Below, one piece after another: positions 8,605 through 16,120 of a stretch of DNA of 64,000 nucleotides. How positions within the stretch are numbered: the first letter of the stretch is position 1; each line of letters begins with the position of its first letter. The stretch is from UBA5018 sp947463165 (lineage in GTDB: Bacteria; Cyanobacteriota; Cyanobacteriia; PCC-6307; Cyanobiaceae). The notes under the pieces are model-generated. The model had not been told where the DNA came from, did not search any database, and saw only the letters and a program-made list of their open reading frames with translations. The stretch is from NCBI GenBank assembly GCA_943371245.1, contig CALRTY020000006.1, positions 62,001-126,000 on the forward strand. Direction: 5' to 3'. Both the position numbers and the translations under genes were made by a program.

Positions 8605-10113
8605 TCAGGATTGCCGATCGAGCAGCCAACGGGTCACGGCCCAGGTGGCCAGGTTGTCGTCGCGGTTGTAAACAAAAATCCGCTGCAGCGCCGGCTGGCC
8701 GCCATCGCGGCGCCAGTGGCGCCACTGGCGCCACCAGAGCAGGCAGCGGGCCCCATCGACGCCGGGCTGACTCCAGCGAAATCCCACCCAGCTGGCCACC
8801 GCCTTGAGGCCGTAGCTGTTCACCGGCAGGCGCCAGGCCCGGCGCAGGCGGGCATGGACATCCAGCAACCGGGCCCGCAGGGCCGCCGTTTCCGCTTCGC
8901 TCGCCCCCATGCGCCTGGCCAGGCGCAACAGGGCGATCGCTTCTGTTTCGCCGTAGTGGAGCAGCGGCCAATCGGGGTAGCGGGCCAGCAGGGCCCGCAG
9001 GCGCCGCCACAGCCGCTGCTCGCCGTGCTCCTGGAGGGCCAGCAGCGGCAGGTAGCGCCAGCGGGCCGAGAGCTCAGGCGATGGCTGGGGGGGCCAGCCG
9101 CCATCGGGGTTTCTAGGCAGCACCACGAAGCCATGCAAAAAGTCGTCCCGGGCATCGGGATCAGACTCGATGTCGTAGAGCAACACCCCCGGAGCCCCCA
9201 GCAACTCCGGCAGGGGCAGATCCAAGGGCTGCAGCTGTTCGGGTTCGCCGGCGGCCTGCACCCGCGCCTGGGCCACCAATTGGCCGGCGATCTCGCGGTG
9301 CTGCTCGCCATGTACGGCCAGGGCCTCCGCCAACCAGGCCGGATCGGTGGCGGCCAGCTGGGGCAGGGTTTCGATACCCAATTCCACCAACATCTCCCGG
9401 CGCTTACCGCCGATGCCGCTCACCTCGCCGAGGTGGCCAACCGCAGCGGCCTCGCCATCGCAGAGGGCCCGCCAGCTGCAGAGCACACATTTTTTGCGGT
9501 CGGCCAGCAGCGGCGGCGGGCTGGTGCGCTGCAGATCCTCGGCAAGCCGCGGCAAGGCCTCCCCCAGCTGGCGCTGCAGGGAATCGCCCAGGGCCAGGCG
9601 TTCGCGCTGCAACACCCCGCCATCGAGGGCCACCACCAGGGCATGGGGCACCGGGGCCTGCTGGTGCTCCGCCAACAGGCGGCCCCAGAAGGCCAACAGC
9701 AGGCGATGCTCGCGGGTGAGGTTGCGACCCTGGCGCCCCAACACGGGCCTGTAGGCATGGGCACCCCAGCGGCTGGGCCCCTCCACCCGCTCCAGCAGGG
9801 CTGGATGGGCCTCCAGCGCCAGTCCAGCCGGCCCCTGGCCCCGCAGGCGCAGGCCCACCAGGGAAGGGGCAGCAGCTTGGGCGGCCGCCTCGCCATGGCC
9901 TGGCTTATCGGGAACCAGCTGCTGAAAACAGCGCAGTTGGTCCTGGATGGTGAGAGCCCTGTGGGCGCTCCAGGTGCGGGCGCTGGGATCGGCGTGGCGA
10001 TCGAGCCAGGCGCGGCGCTTGCAGCGCAGCCAACTGCGCAACAACCGGTCCGTAATCAGCTCGTGAGCGCCGGTGGCCCGCTCATCAGCCCGCGTAGCCC
10101 GCTCATCAGCCAT
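8605..10113 (-). CDS. TM0106-family RecB-like putative nuclease
   Basis: This 502-residue protein has the layout of the TM0106 family: an N-terminal RecB-like PD-(D/E)XK part (ELITDRLLRSWLRCKRRAWLD), Fe-S-type cysteines (KKCVLCSWRALC), a helix-hairpin-helix-like stretch (VSGIGGKRREMLVELGIETLPQLA), and a C-terminal RNase H-like exonuclease segment with LLYDIESDPDARD and RWLLDRQ. Start ATG 10113 gives MADERATRADERATG, where a 7-residue repeat is visible. The function is unknown; DNA repair or nucleic-acid turnover is inferred from domains. Its start overlaps no other gene and faces the phosphohexomutase. Confidence 0.8.
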   Translation of the reverse strand: MADERATRADERATGAHELITDRLLRSWLRCKRRAWLDRHADPSARTWSAHRALTIQDQLRCFQQLVPDKPGHGEAAAQAAAPSLVGLRLRGQGPAGLALEAHPALLERVEGPSRWGAHAYRPVLGRQGRNLTREHRLLLAFWGRLLAEHQQAPVPHALVVALDGGVLQRERLALGDSLQRQLGEALPRLAEDLQRTSPPPLLADRKKCVLCSWRALCDGEAAAVGHLGEVSGIGGKRREMLVELGIETLPQLAATDPAWLAEALAVHGEQHREIAGQLVAQARVQAAGEPEQLQPLDLPLPELLGAPGVLLYDIESDPDARDDFLHGFVVLPRNPDGGWPPQPSPELSARWRYLPLLALQEHGEQRLWRRLRALLARYPDWPLLHYGETEAIALLRLARRMGASEAETAALRARLLDVHARLRRAWRLPVNSYGLKAVASWVGFRWSQPGVDGARCLLWWRQWRHWRRDGGQPALQRIFVYNRDDNLATWAVTRWLLDRQS

Positions 10114-10219
10114 GGCGATCAGGCTAAGGAGTCGGTGGTCTGCCACCAGGCCGGCACTCCCCCCTTCCCCACACCCCGCGCCAACTGCTACGAACAGGCC
10201 ATTCGCCCACCCCCAGCCG

Positions 10220-11689
10220 ATGGCTTCCGCCCCCCTGCCCCTGGAGGCCGCGCCGATCGCCTTTGGCACCGATGGCTGGCGCGGCATCCTCGGCGTGGAT
10301 ATCACCGTGGAGCGGCTGCTGCCGGTGGCCGCCGCCGCCGCCCGGGAACTGGCCGCCTCCGCCCCCGCCGGTTTGGCTAGCCGCGAGGTGGTGATCGGCT
10401 ACGACCGCCGCTTCCTGGCCCCCGAACTGGCGGCGGCGATCGCGGCAGCCGTGCGCGGCGCCGATCTCGAACCGCTGCTGGCGGACAGTGCCACCCCCAC
10501 CCCCGCCTCCAGCTGGGCGGTGGTGGAGCGCGGCGCCCTCGGCGCCCTGGTGATCACCGCCAGCCACAACCCGCCGGAATGGCTGGGCCTGAAGATCAAG
10601 GGACCCTTCGGGGGGTCGGTGGAGGGGGACTTCACCAAGCGGGTGGAAACCAGGCTGGCGGCCGGTGGCATCACGGTGCCGATCCCTGGCGAAACGCCCC
10701 GCTTCGATGCGATGGGGGCCTATGTGGCCGGCCTGCGGGCCAAGGTGGACACCGACGCCCTGGCCCGGGGGCTGGAGCGGCTGGGGCTGCGGGTGATCGT
10801 GGATCCGATGCACGGCTCGGCCGCCGGGGTGCTGCCGGCCCTGCTGGGGGCGGCGGCGGTGGCCAGCGGCGCGATCGAGGAGATCAGGTCGCAGCGGGAT
10901 CCGCTGTTTGGCGGCAACCCGCCGGAACCGCTGGCCCCCTACCTGCAACAACTGATCGAGGCGGTGCGGGTCAGCACCGCCGCCGGCAAGCCGGCGATGG
11001 GCATCGTTTTCGACGGCGATGGCGACCGCATCGCCGCAGTGGACGAGCGGGGCCGCTTCTGCAGCACCCAGCTGCTGATGCCCCTGTTCATCGACCACCT
11101 GGCCCGGGCCCGTCAACTGCCCGGCAGCGTGATCAAAACCGTGAGCGGCTCCGACCTGATGCAGCTGGTGGCCGAGAACCTCGGCCGCACCGTGGTGGAG
11201 ATGCCGGTGGGCTTCAAATACATCGCCGCCGAGATGTTGGCCGGCGAGGTGTTGGTGGGGGGCGAGGAATCAGGCGGGGTGGGCTTTGGCATGCACCTGC
11301 CGGAGCGCGATGCCCCCTTTGCCGCCCTGCTGCTGATCGAGGCGCTGGTGGAGGGGGGCGTGCCCCTGGGGGAACGCATCGACGAACTGCAGCAGCGCTG
11401 TGGCGGCGCCGCCGCCTATGACCGGCTCGACCTGCGGCTGCCCGACATGGCAGCCCGCTCGCGCCTGGAGCAGTTGCTGGCCGCCACCCCCCCCAGCGAG
11501 GTGGCCGGCTTAGCGGTGCAGCAGGTGATCCGCACCGACGGCGTCAAGCTGCGTATGGGTCCCAGCCACTGGCTGATGCTGCGCTTCTCAGGCACCGAGC
11601 CGCTGCTGAGGCTCTACTGCGAGGCCCCGAACCAGGAGCGGGTGGACGAGGTGCTGGGCTGGGCGCGCCAGCTGGCCGAATCGATCTAA
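10220..11689 (+). CDS. Phosphoglucomutase/phosphomannomutase family protein
   Basis: This 489-residue alpha-D-phosphohexomutase has the phosphoserine loop TASHNP (near residue 113), the metal loop DGDGDR (near residue 265), the sugar-binding loop GGEESGG and the phosphate-binding loop RFSGTEP near the C-terminus. It interconverts hexose 1- and 6-phosphates. Whether glucose or mannose is preferred cannot be decided here. ATG 10220 (MASAPLPLEAAPIAFGTDGWRG) is chosen since FGTDGWRG is the family N-terminus. Its stop TAA shares its last A with the rdgB ATG (TAATG), so the two are translationally coupled. Confidence 0.9.
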   Translation: MASAPLPLEAAPIAFGTDGWRGILGVDITVERLLPVAAAAARELAASAPAGLASREVVIGYDRRFLAPELAAAIAAAVRGADLEPLLADSATPTPASSWAVVERGALGALVITASHNPPEWLGLKIKGPFGGSVEGDFTKRVETRLAAGGITVPIPGETPRFDAMGAYVAGLRAKVDTDALARGLERLGLRVIVDPMHGSAAGVLPALLGAAAVASGAIEEIRSQRDPLFGGNPPEPLAPYLQQLIEAVRVSTAAGKPAMGIVFDGDGDRIAAVDERGRFCSTQLLMPLFIDHLARARQLPGSVIKTVSGSDLMQLVAENLGRTVVEMPVGFKYIAAEMLAGEVLVGGEESGGVGFGMHLPERDAPFAALLLIEALVEGGVPLGERIDELQQRCGGAAAYDRLDLRLPDMAARSRLEQLLAATPPSEVAGLAVQQVIRTDGVKLRMGPSHWLMLRFSGTEPLLRLYCEAPNQERVDEVLGWARQLAESI

Positions 11690-12288
11690 TGCACAAATCC
11701 CCCACTCCCCTGGTGATCGCCAGCAGCAATGCCGGCAAATTGCGGGAATTCGCGGCCCTGCTGGCGGATCTGGGCCTGGAGATCAAACCGCAACCCCCGG
11801 GCCTGGAGGTGGAGGAAACGGGCGACACCTTCGCCGAAAACGCCCGGCTAAAAGCGACGGCGGTGGCCCGGGCCACCGGCTGCTGGGCCCTGGCGGACGA
11901 TTCGGGCCTGAGCGTGGACGCCCTCGGCGGAGCCCCCGGAGTGCTGTCGGCCCGCTACGGCAGCAGCGATGGCGATCGCATCGCCCGGCTGCTGCGGGAG
12001 CTGGCGGCCCTGCCAGGGGGAGCACAGGATCGCCGGGCCCAGTTCCGCGCCGCCCTGGCGTTGGCCGATCCCAGCGGTGCCATCCGCCTGGAGGTGGAGG
12101 GGGTGTGCGAAGGCAGCATCCTGGAAACCCCCCGGGGCCAGGGGGGTTTCGGCTACGACCCGGTGTTTTACGTGGCCGAAGCGGACCAGAGCTACGCCGA
12201 GATGGAGCCAGCCCTCAAGGCTCGCCTGGGACACCGGGGCCGCGCCTTTGCGCTGTTGGCGCCGGGGCTTAAGGGGCTGTTGGGGTGA
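11689..12288 (+). CDS. rdgB: XTP/dITP diphosphatase (Ham1)
   Basis: This 199-residue house-cleaning enzyme hydrolyses inosine and xanthosine triphosphates. The substrate motif ASSNAGK is at residues 8-14, LADDSGL in the middle carries the metal/catalytic acid, and GFGYDPVF plus LGHRGRA complete the family pattern. It is full-length and coupled to the upstream mutase. A shortened, diverged copy of its 3' half lies 20 kb away at 32362-32508, bracketing the accessory island that begins directly downstream. Confidence 0.95.
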   Translation: MHKSPTPLVIASSNAGKLREFAALLADLGLEIKPQPPGLEVEETGDTFAENARLKATAVARATGCWALADDSGLSVDALGGAPGVLSARYGSSDGDRIARLLRELAALPGGAQDRRAQFRAALALADPSGAIRLEVEGVCEGSILETPRGQGGFGYDPVFYVAEADQSYAEMEPALKARLGHRGRAFALLAPGLKGLLG

Positions 12289-12418
12289 ATAGCTCAGCGC
12301 CTGAAACCTGATTAATCCGCGCCACGCCTAGAGGTGGGCATCGCCATGGCCGTAATCGGTGGTAGCGATCCGATTAGGTCATATATCCTTAGATCGAGAA
12401 ACGCTAAAATCTTCGAGG

Positions 12419-12703
12419 ATGATGCCGCCCATGACCCAGAGCTCCTGGATAGATCGGCCGTATCCCGTCTTTAGTCCTTGGCAACAAGGTGTCACCCATA
12501 GGAAGCCTGAGTTCTACACTCTCCCGCAGGCCTTCACCTGGGAGCAACACCAAGCCAGCTCCTTACGGCAAAAGGTAAGCCTTAAGGGACTAGAAGAGCA
12601 GGCAAAAGAGTTCCAAAACGAGACAGGTTTCGAACAGATTGCAAGAGAGCTTTGGAGCAGCCTGCCTTCTAAGGACCGGGGATCTGCCAGAGGATCATTA
12701 TGA
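12419..12703 (+). CDS. Small hypothetical protein, partner of HNH gene
   Basis: This hydrophilic 94-residue protein begins MMPPMTQSSW and has no recognisable motif; the second half is helical and charged. Its stop overlaps the ATG of the next gene by 4 bases (ATGA), implying coupled translation with the HNH endonuclease. Alternative starts are ATG 12422 and 12431. A GAGG purine run abuts the first ATG. GC content drops sharply from about 12370 on, marking the island's left edge. Confidence 0.6.
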   Translation: MMPPMTQSSWIDRPYPVFSPWQQGVTHRKPEFYTLPQAFTWEQHQASSLRQKVSLKGLEEQAKEFQNETGFEQIARELWSSLPSKDRGSARGSL

Positions 12704-13329
12704 AGTTTCGACTGATTCAGTCGAATAACAGAGGGCTGATCGTCCGAGTAGGTGACCGAACTTTTTCGCGGCGTAAGCCTGCCAAGAGTGAGGAAAACCA
12801 GGAACTACCAACGCTCTTTATCTGGGTGAGAAAGCCTGAGCGCTACCTGGCACGCTGTTGGACCCGCTGGACAGGAGAAAGGCTTGAAAGTGACTTCATC
12901 TATGTGGTGACCCGTTTTCGGGACGTCATCGACCTACAAGGGCAATCTTGCTTTCATCAATGGTGCACGCAGCGACTGCGGGAAGAGATGTGGGTTATGA
13001 AGGGACCGGTTGTCGACATGATGGAACAGCGCTGTCCAGAACCCGAGGCAGTCTATGATTCAAGTCGGCACAAAACCGCTCTTTATCTTGAGAGGAGAAA
13101 GCTACGTATTCAATCCCAAACCCCACTGCTTTCTGAAGAAGAGAGAAGACGACTTGATCAGATTTATGCCTTTCGAGACTCTCTTAACGAAGAGGCCGGT
13201 CGCATCGATTACCATGTTGATCACATTCAGCCCCTATCGCGAGGCGGCCTGCATCACCCGGACAATTTAAGGGTGATCTCATCTACAGAAAATATGCGCA
13301 AAGGGGCGAAACTTGCCCCTACTTCGTGA
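12700..13329 (+). CDS. HNH endonuclease
   Basis: This 209-residue protein ends in a clear HNH (His-Me finger) nuclease module: YHVDHIQPLSRGG, then HHPDNLRVIS and ENMRKGAK (about residues 170-205). The DH pair and the Asn fit the catalytic core. The N-terminal 130 residues are not recognised and may bind DNA or a partner. It is coupled to the preceding 94-residue gene and convergent with the end of the BREX operon, with a 17-base gap. Association with defence is inferred from location. It lacks the CxxC pairs of many HNH proteins. Confidence 0.78.
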   Translation: MKFRLIQSNNRGLIVRVGDRTFSRRKPAKSEENQELPTLFIWVRKPERYLARCWTRWTGERLESDFIYVVTRFRDVIDLQGQSCFHQWCTQRLREEMWVMKGPVVDMMEQRCPEPEAVYDSSRHKTALYLERRKLRIQSQTPLLSEEERRRLDQIYAFRDSLNEEAGRIDYHVDHIQPLSRGGLHHPDNLRVISSTENMRKGAKLAPTS

Positions 13330-13346
13330 GCAGCTCCCTCCGGGGC

Positions 13347-14093
13347 TCAAGCGCGTTTAATGCCTTGCAGCTCAATAACGTCACCGTCAATTCCTTGTCG
13401 ATGCACCTCAACAGCATCAACCTCTCTCAAGTCTGCCAGAGTAAGCTGGTGAACAAAAGGGAAAAGAGCTGGATGATCAAGCAGTTGATTAGCCGGAAGA
13501 GCATGGCAATCACTGTCGATTAGTAGGGCTTCACAGAGTAGGAGCGCGAGCTTCTTTGATACAAATATAGATCTCGGCGGCCGAGCATATACTCCCTTTG
13601 TCGTGGTGTCGACCAGGGTTCCCCACTCAACGAGGGAGCGGATGATTCGCTGGGTTGACTTCACAAGAACCGGGCGCTCACTCCATTGCGCTACCATCCT
13701 CTTGGTGAGCTGGGAGAGGGAGAAGCTTTCCTGGAGCGCGAGAAGCCGTCCCGCCGTCGCCGTGACATCGGCGAAAACGGGATAGGTGGCTAGCATCATC
13801 GCCCAATGCAATGCCAGGCGTTCTTTAGAGCCAGCTTTCCCATAAGCTTCGATTGCGCGAGCTTGTAGGGACTGGGCAACGGTAGGTACCTTGGCCCAGA
13901 TATGGGTGAGCACCGTCATCGTCTTGCCCCGATCGCTATTGAACTTGTCGCCGCTAACTTTCCCCTCCAGGTACTGCCACATTCCGGCTCTCAGCTCCTC
14001 AAGAGAGGCACCTGCGGCGGCGCGGGAGGCTGTTGCCTCCAACCAGTCAAGCGCGAGTCGTCGATCAAAGCCGATTGTTTGCCGCCTGGTCAT
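13347..14093 (-). CDS. brxA: BrxA-like protein, last gene of BREX operon
   Basis: This 248-residue, mostly helical protein sits at the brxA position of a type 3 BREX locus, directly after pglZ with a 4-base ATGA overlap. Matches to the BrxA/DUF1819 family are by position and general character: it contains GKTMTVLTHIW, a helix-rich core (HWAMMLATYPVF), and a TQRIIRSLVEWG segment that could be a winged-helix DNA contact. BrxA proteins bind DNA and are needed for defence in some BREX systems. A profile search would be decisive. Confidence 0.6.
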   Translation of the reverse strand: MTRRQTIGFDRRLALDWLEATASRAAAGASLEELRAGMWQYLEGKVSGDKFNSDRGKTMTVLTHIWAKVPTVAQSLQARAIEAYGKAGSKERLALHWAMMLATYPVFADVTATAGRLLALQESFSLSQLTKRMVAQWSERPVLVKSTQRIIRSLVEWGTLVDTTTKGVYARPPRSIFVSKKLALLLCEALLIDSDCHALPANQLLDHPALFPFVHQLTLADLREVDAVEVHRQGIDGDVIELQGIKRA

Positions 14094-16120
14094 GCGTACT
14101 CCTGGATGCGAATGAAAGGAACCAGCACCTCTTCCAGCGCGATTCCGCCATGGCCGAGGGTCTCCTTGCCGGTGGTGATGAAGGCTCCAGTTCCAGGAGG
14201 CAGGAGCGCCAAGTAGTCGTTTGGAAGCCCTGGCCCAGGCCAGGGAACAGTGGAGGGAAAACCCTGCTGCACCTGTGCACGTGTCGCTGGGTCGCGGAAG
14301 ATCCAGGCGCGCTCCCCCTTGTCTTCCGGCACGGTGCCCGCATTAGGTTTGCCAATACCGGTGGCAACCACATTGCCGTGATCAGCGGTGACATACACGG
14401 TGAAGTCGTTTTCCAGAAGGGTATCGATCAACTGCCGGAAGGCACCCTGCTGGCTCCATTGCCGCACCTGAACATGGAGCCCCCCAAGACCTGTGACAAC
14501 CCCATGGAGCATTTCATCCACCTTGCCGACCACGACCCCCAGAACGCAGCACGCTGGCCGTGCAGCCAGCTCCTTTACCTTTTCCAGCAGGTGTAGATCT
14601 GGTTCCAGCGAACCCTGGCGGAGATAACCCACCGCAGGTCCCCGCAGACCATGATTGGCCCAGAAGCGTTCCCAATGCTTCGGCTCCTTGCTGGTGGTGT
14701 CGATGCTCTGGGCAAAGAACATCGGGGCTTCCGCCGCGAAGATCGCCTGACGGGAAACGGAGGTAAGGGTGGGCACCCAGGCCCAGCAGGTGCTCTCCTG
14801 CAGGTCAAGGCCGGCGAGGGAGTCCCGCAGCAGCAGCCACTGGTCCAGGGCCAGCCCATCAACAACCAGCAGAGCCAAACGCCTGCTGCCTCCTGCCTGC
14901 TGGTGTGCCAGAAAGTGGGCGACCTTGTCGAGGGTGATTGGCCTTGGCAGGGCCGGCAGGGAGGCGAGGGAGCTGTAGCGCTCGAGCATCCACTGCCCAA
15001 AGTTCTCTTCCAGGGCGGCATGCAGCTGCTCCAGCTGAGCGCTTGTCTCTGCCTCCAGGGCACCTAGCAGCTGCGTGCGCAGCACCAGGGCCTCGGCCCA
15101 GCGAACCCCGAACAGCTCCCAGTCCTTGTGGGTGGCTGCGGGGCCAGGCAGCTCCTGCGCGAGCAGGGAGAGGAGACGCTCCAGTCGCAGAGTTGCGTCG
15201 TTCAGTCGCTCACCCACCACCCCGAGGCGCATCCAGCCAGCCGGCACCTCCTGCGCAGAAATAGCTGTTGTGGGCTCCAGCAAGCCCTCGGCGAAGAGGT
15301 TGTCGATCACCACCCGAACGTCGTCGTGATCAAAAGGGAGCAGCAAGGGGCCCGGCAGCTGCGGCAGGGGCGGTTCGCGGCCGGGCATGAAGGCATGCCC
15401 TTGGTCTTGAAGGAAGAAGGGCCAGCGTTCCTGTAGGAAGGAGAAGAAGGCCGAGCGGTTGGGTAGCAAACGCTCCAGGGGCCACTCACGCCATTGCTTT
15501 TGGTGGCAGAGCAGCTCTTGTAAGCGCTGATCAAGCGCTGGGGGCAACTGCTGCTGGCGCAGATGGCGACGCAGCAGCAGGCGGAGCAGATCAGCTGGCT
15601 GGCGGATCTGGGCGGGCACTACTTCATAGAGGTGATTGAGCAGGAAGTCCTTGGTGGCGTTCGCCCCCAGCTGGCCGGGATTGACCGCCTGCAAGGCCGC
15701 GCTGAGCCGATCGAACTGGTTTGGCTCCAGATCGGCCAGAACATTGGGGTCGAGGCTGGGAAACAGGCTGGGCAGGCTGAAGCTGAACTCACGCTGGGTG
15801 GAGCGTGCTTCTGACAACAGGTCGTAGGGCAGCACGGTGAGCGAGGCGGCCTCGCCCGCATTCAGCACGACAACGTGGAGCTGCTCGCCGGCCTCCCAGC
15901 GGGGGCGGCAGCGATGCTCGAAGAGGTAGCGAAAGGCGATGGGGTCTTCATAGGGGAGCAGTTCATAACCTCGTTGGGACAGCACAGAGCGCAGGCCCGG
16001 CTCCGCAAACAGCAGATCAGGATCGTTGACCACCGTGAGCCGACTCGCCGTGGCGCTTTCGCTGCTGAAGCACTCCAGAAGGGGCTGACGCCAGCCGGAG
16101 AGAAGGTCAGAGCGTTCCAT
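14090..16120 (-). CDS. pglZ: BREX PglZ domain protein
   Basis: This 676-residue protein of the alkaline-phosphatase superfamily carries the PglZ signatures LALLVVDGLALDQW (near residue 417, metal-binding Asp) and VTADHGN (near residue 576). PglZ is a core component of all BREX systems and has metal-dependent phosphodiesterase/nuclease activity. The start ATG 16120 overlaps the last base of the helicase stop (TGATG). An in-frame extension upstream to 16207 overlaps the helicase and is rejected. It is co-transcribed with the upstream brx genes and overlaps brxA by 4 bases. Confidence 0.9.
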   Translation of the reverse strand: MERSDLLSGWRQPLLECFSSESATASRLTVVNDPDLLFAEPGLRSVLSQRGYELLPYEDPIAFRYLFEHRCRPRWEAGEQLHVVVLNAGEAASLTVLPYDLLSEARSTQREFSFSLPSLFPSLDPNVLADLEPNQFDRLSAALQAVNPGQLGANATKDFLLNHLYEVVPAQIRQPADLLRLLLRRHLRQQQLPPALDQRLQELLCHQKQWREWPLERLLPNRSAFFSFLQERWPFFLQDQGHAFMPGREPPLPQLPGPLLLPFDHDDVRVVIDNLFAEGLLEPTTAISAQEVPAGWMRLGVVGERLNDATLRLERLLSLLAQELPGPAATHKDWELFGVRWAEALVLRTQLLGALEAETSAQLEQLHAALEENFGQWMLERYSSLASLPALPRPITLDKVAHFLAHQQAGGSRRLALLVVDGLALDQWLLLRDSLAGLDLQESTCWAWVPTLTSVSRQAIFAAEAPMFFAQSIDTTSKEPKHWERFWANHGLRGPAVGYLRQGSLEPDLHLLEKVKELAARPACCVLGVVVGKVDEMLHGVVTGLGGLHVQVRQWSQQGAFRQLIDTLLENDFTVYVTADHGNVVATGIGKPNAGTVPEDKGERAWIFRDPATRAQVQQGFPSTVPWPGPGLPNDYLALLPPGTGAFITTGKETLGHGGIALEEVLVPFIRIQEYA

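Noticed and set aside
8566..10380. 604-codon plus-strand frame opposite the RecB-like nuclease
   Set aside because: The opposite strand has clear nuclease motifs and this frame has none.
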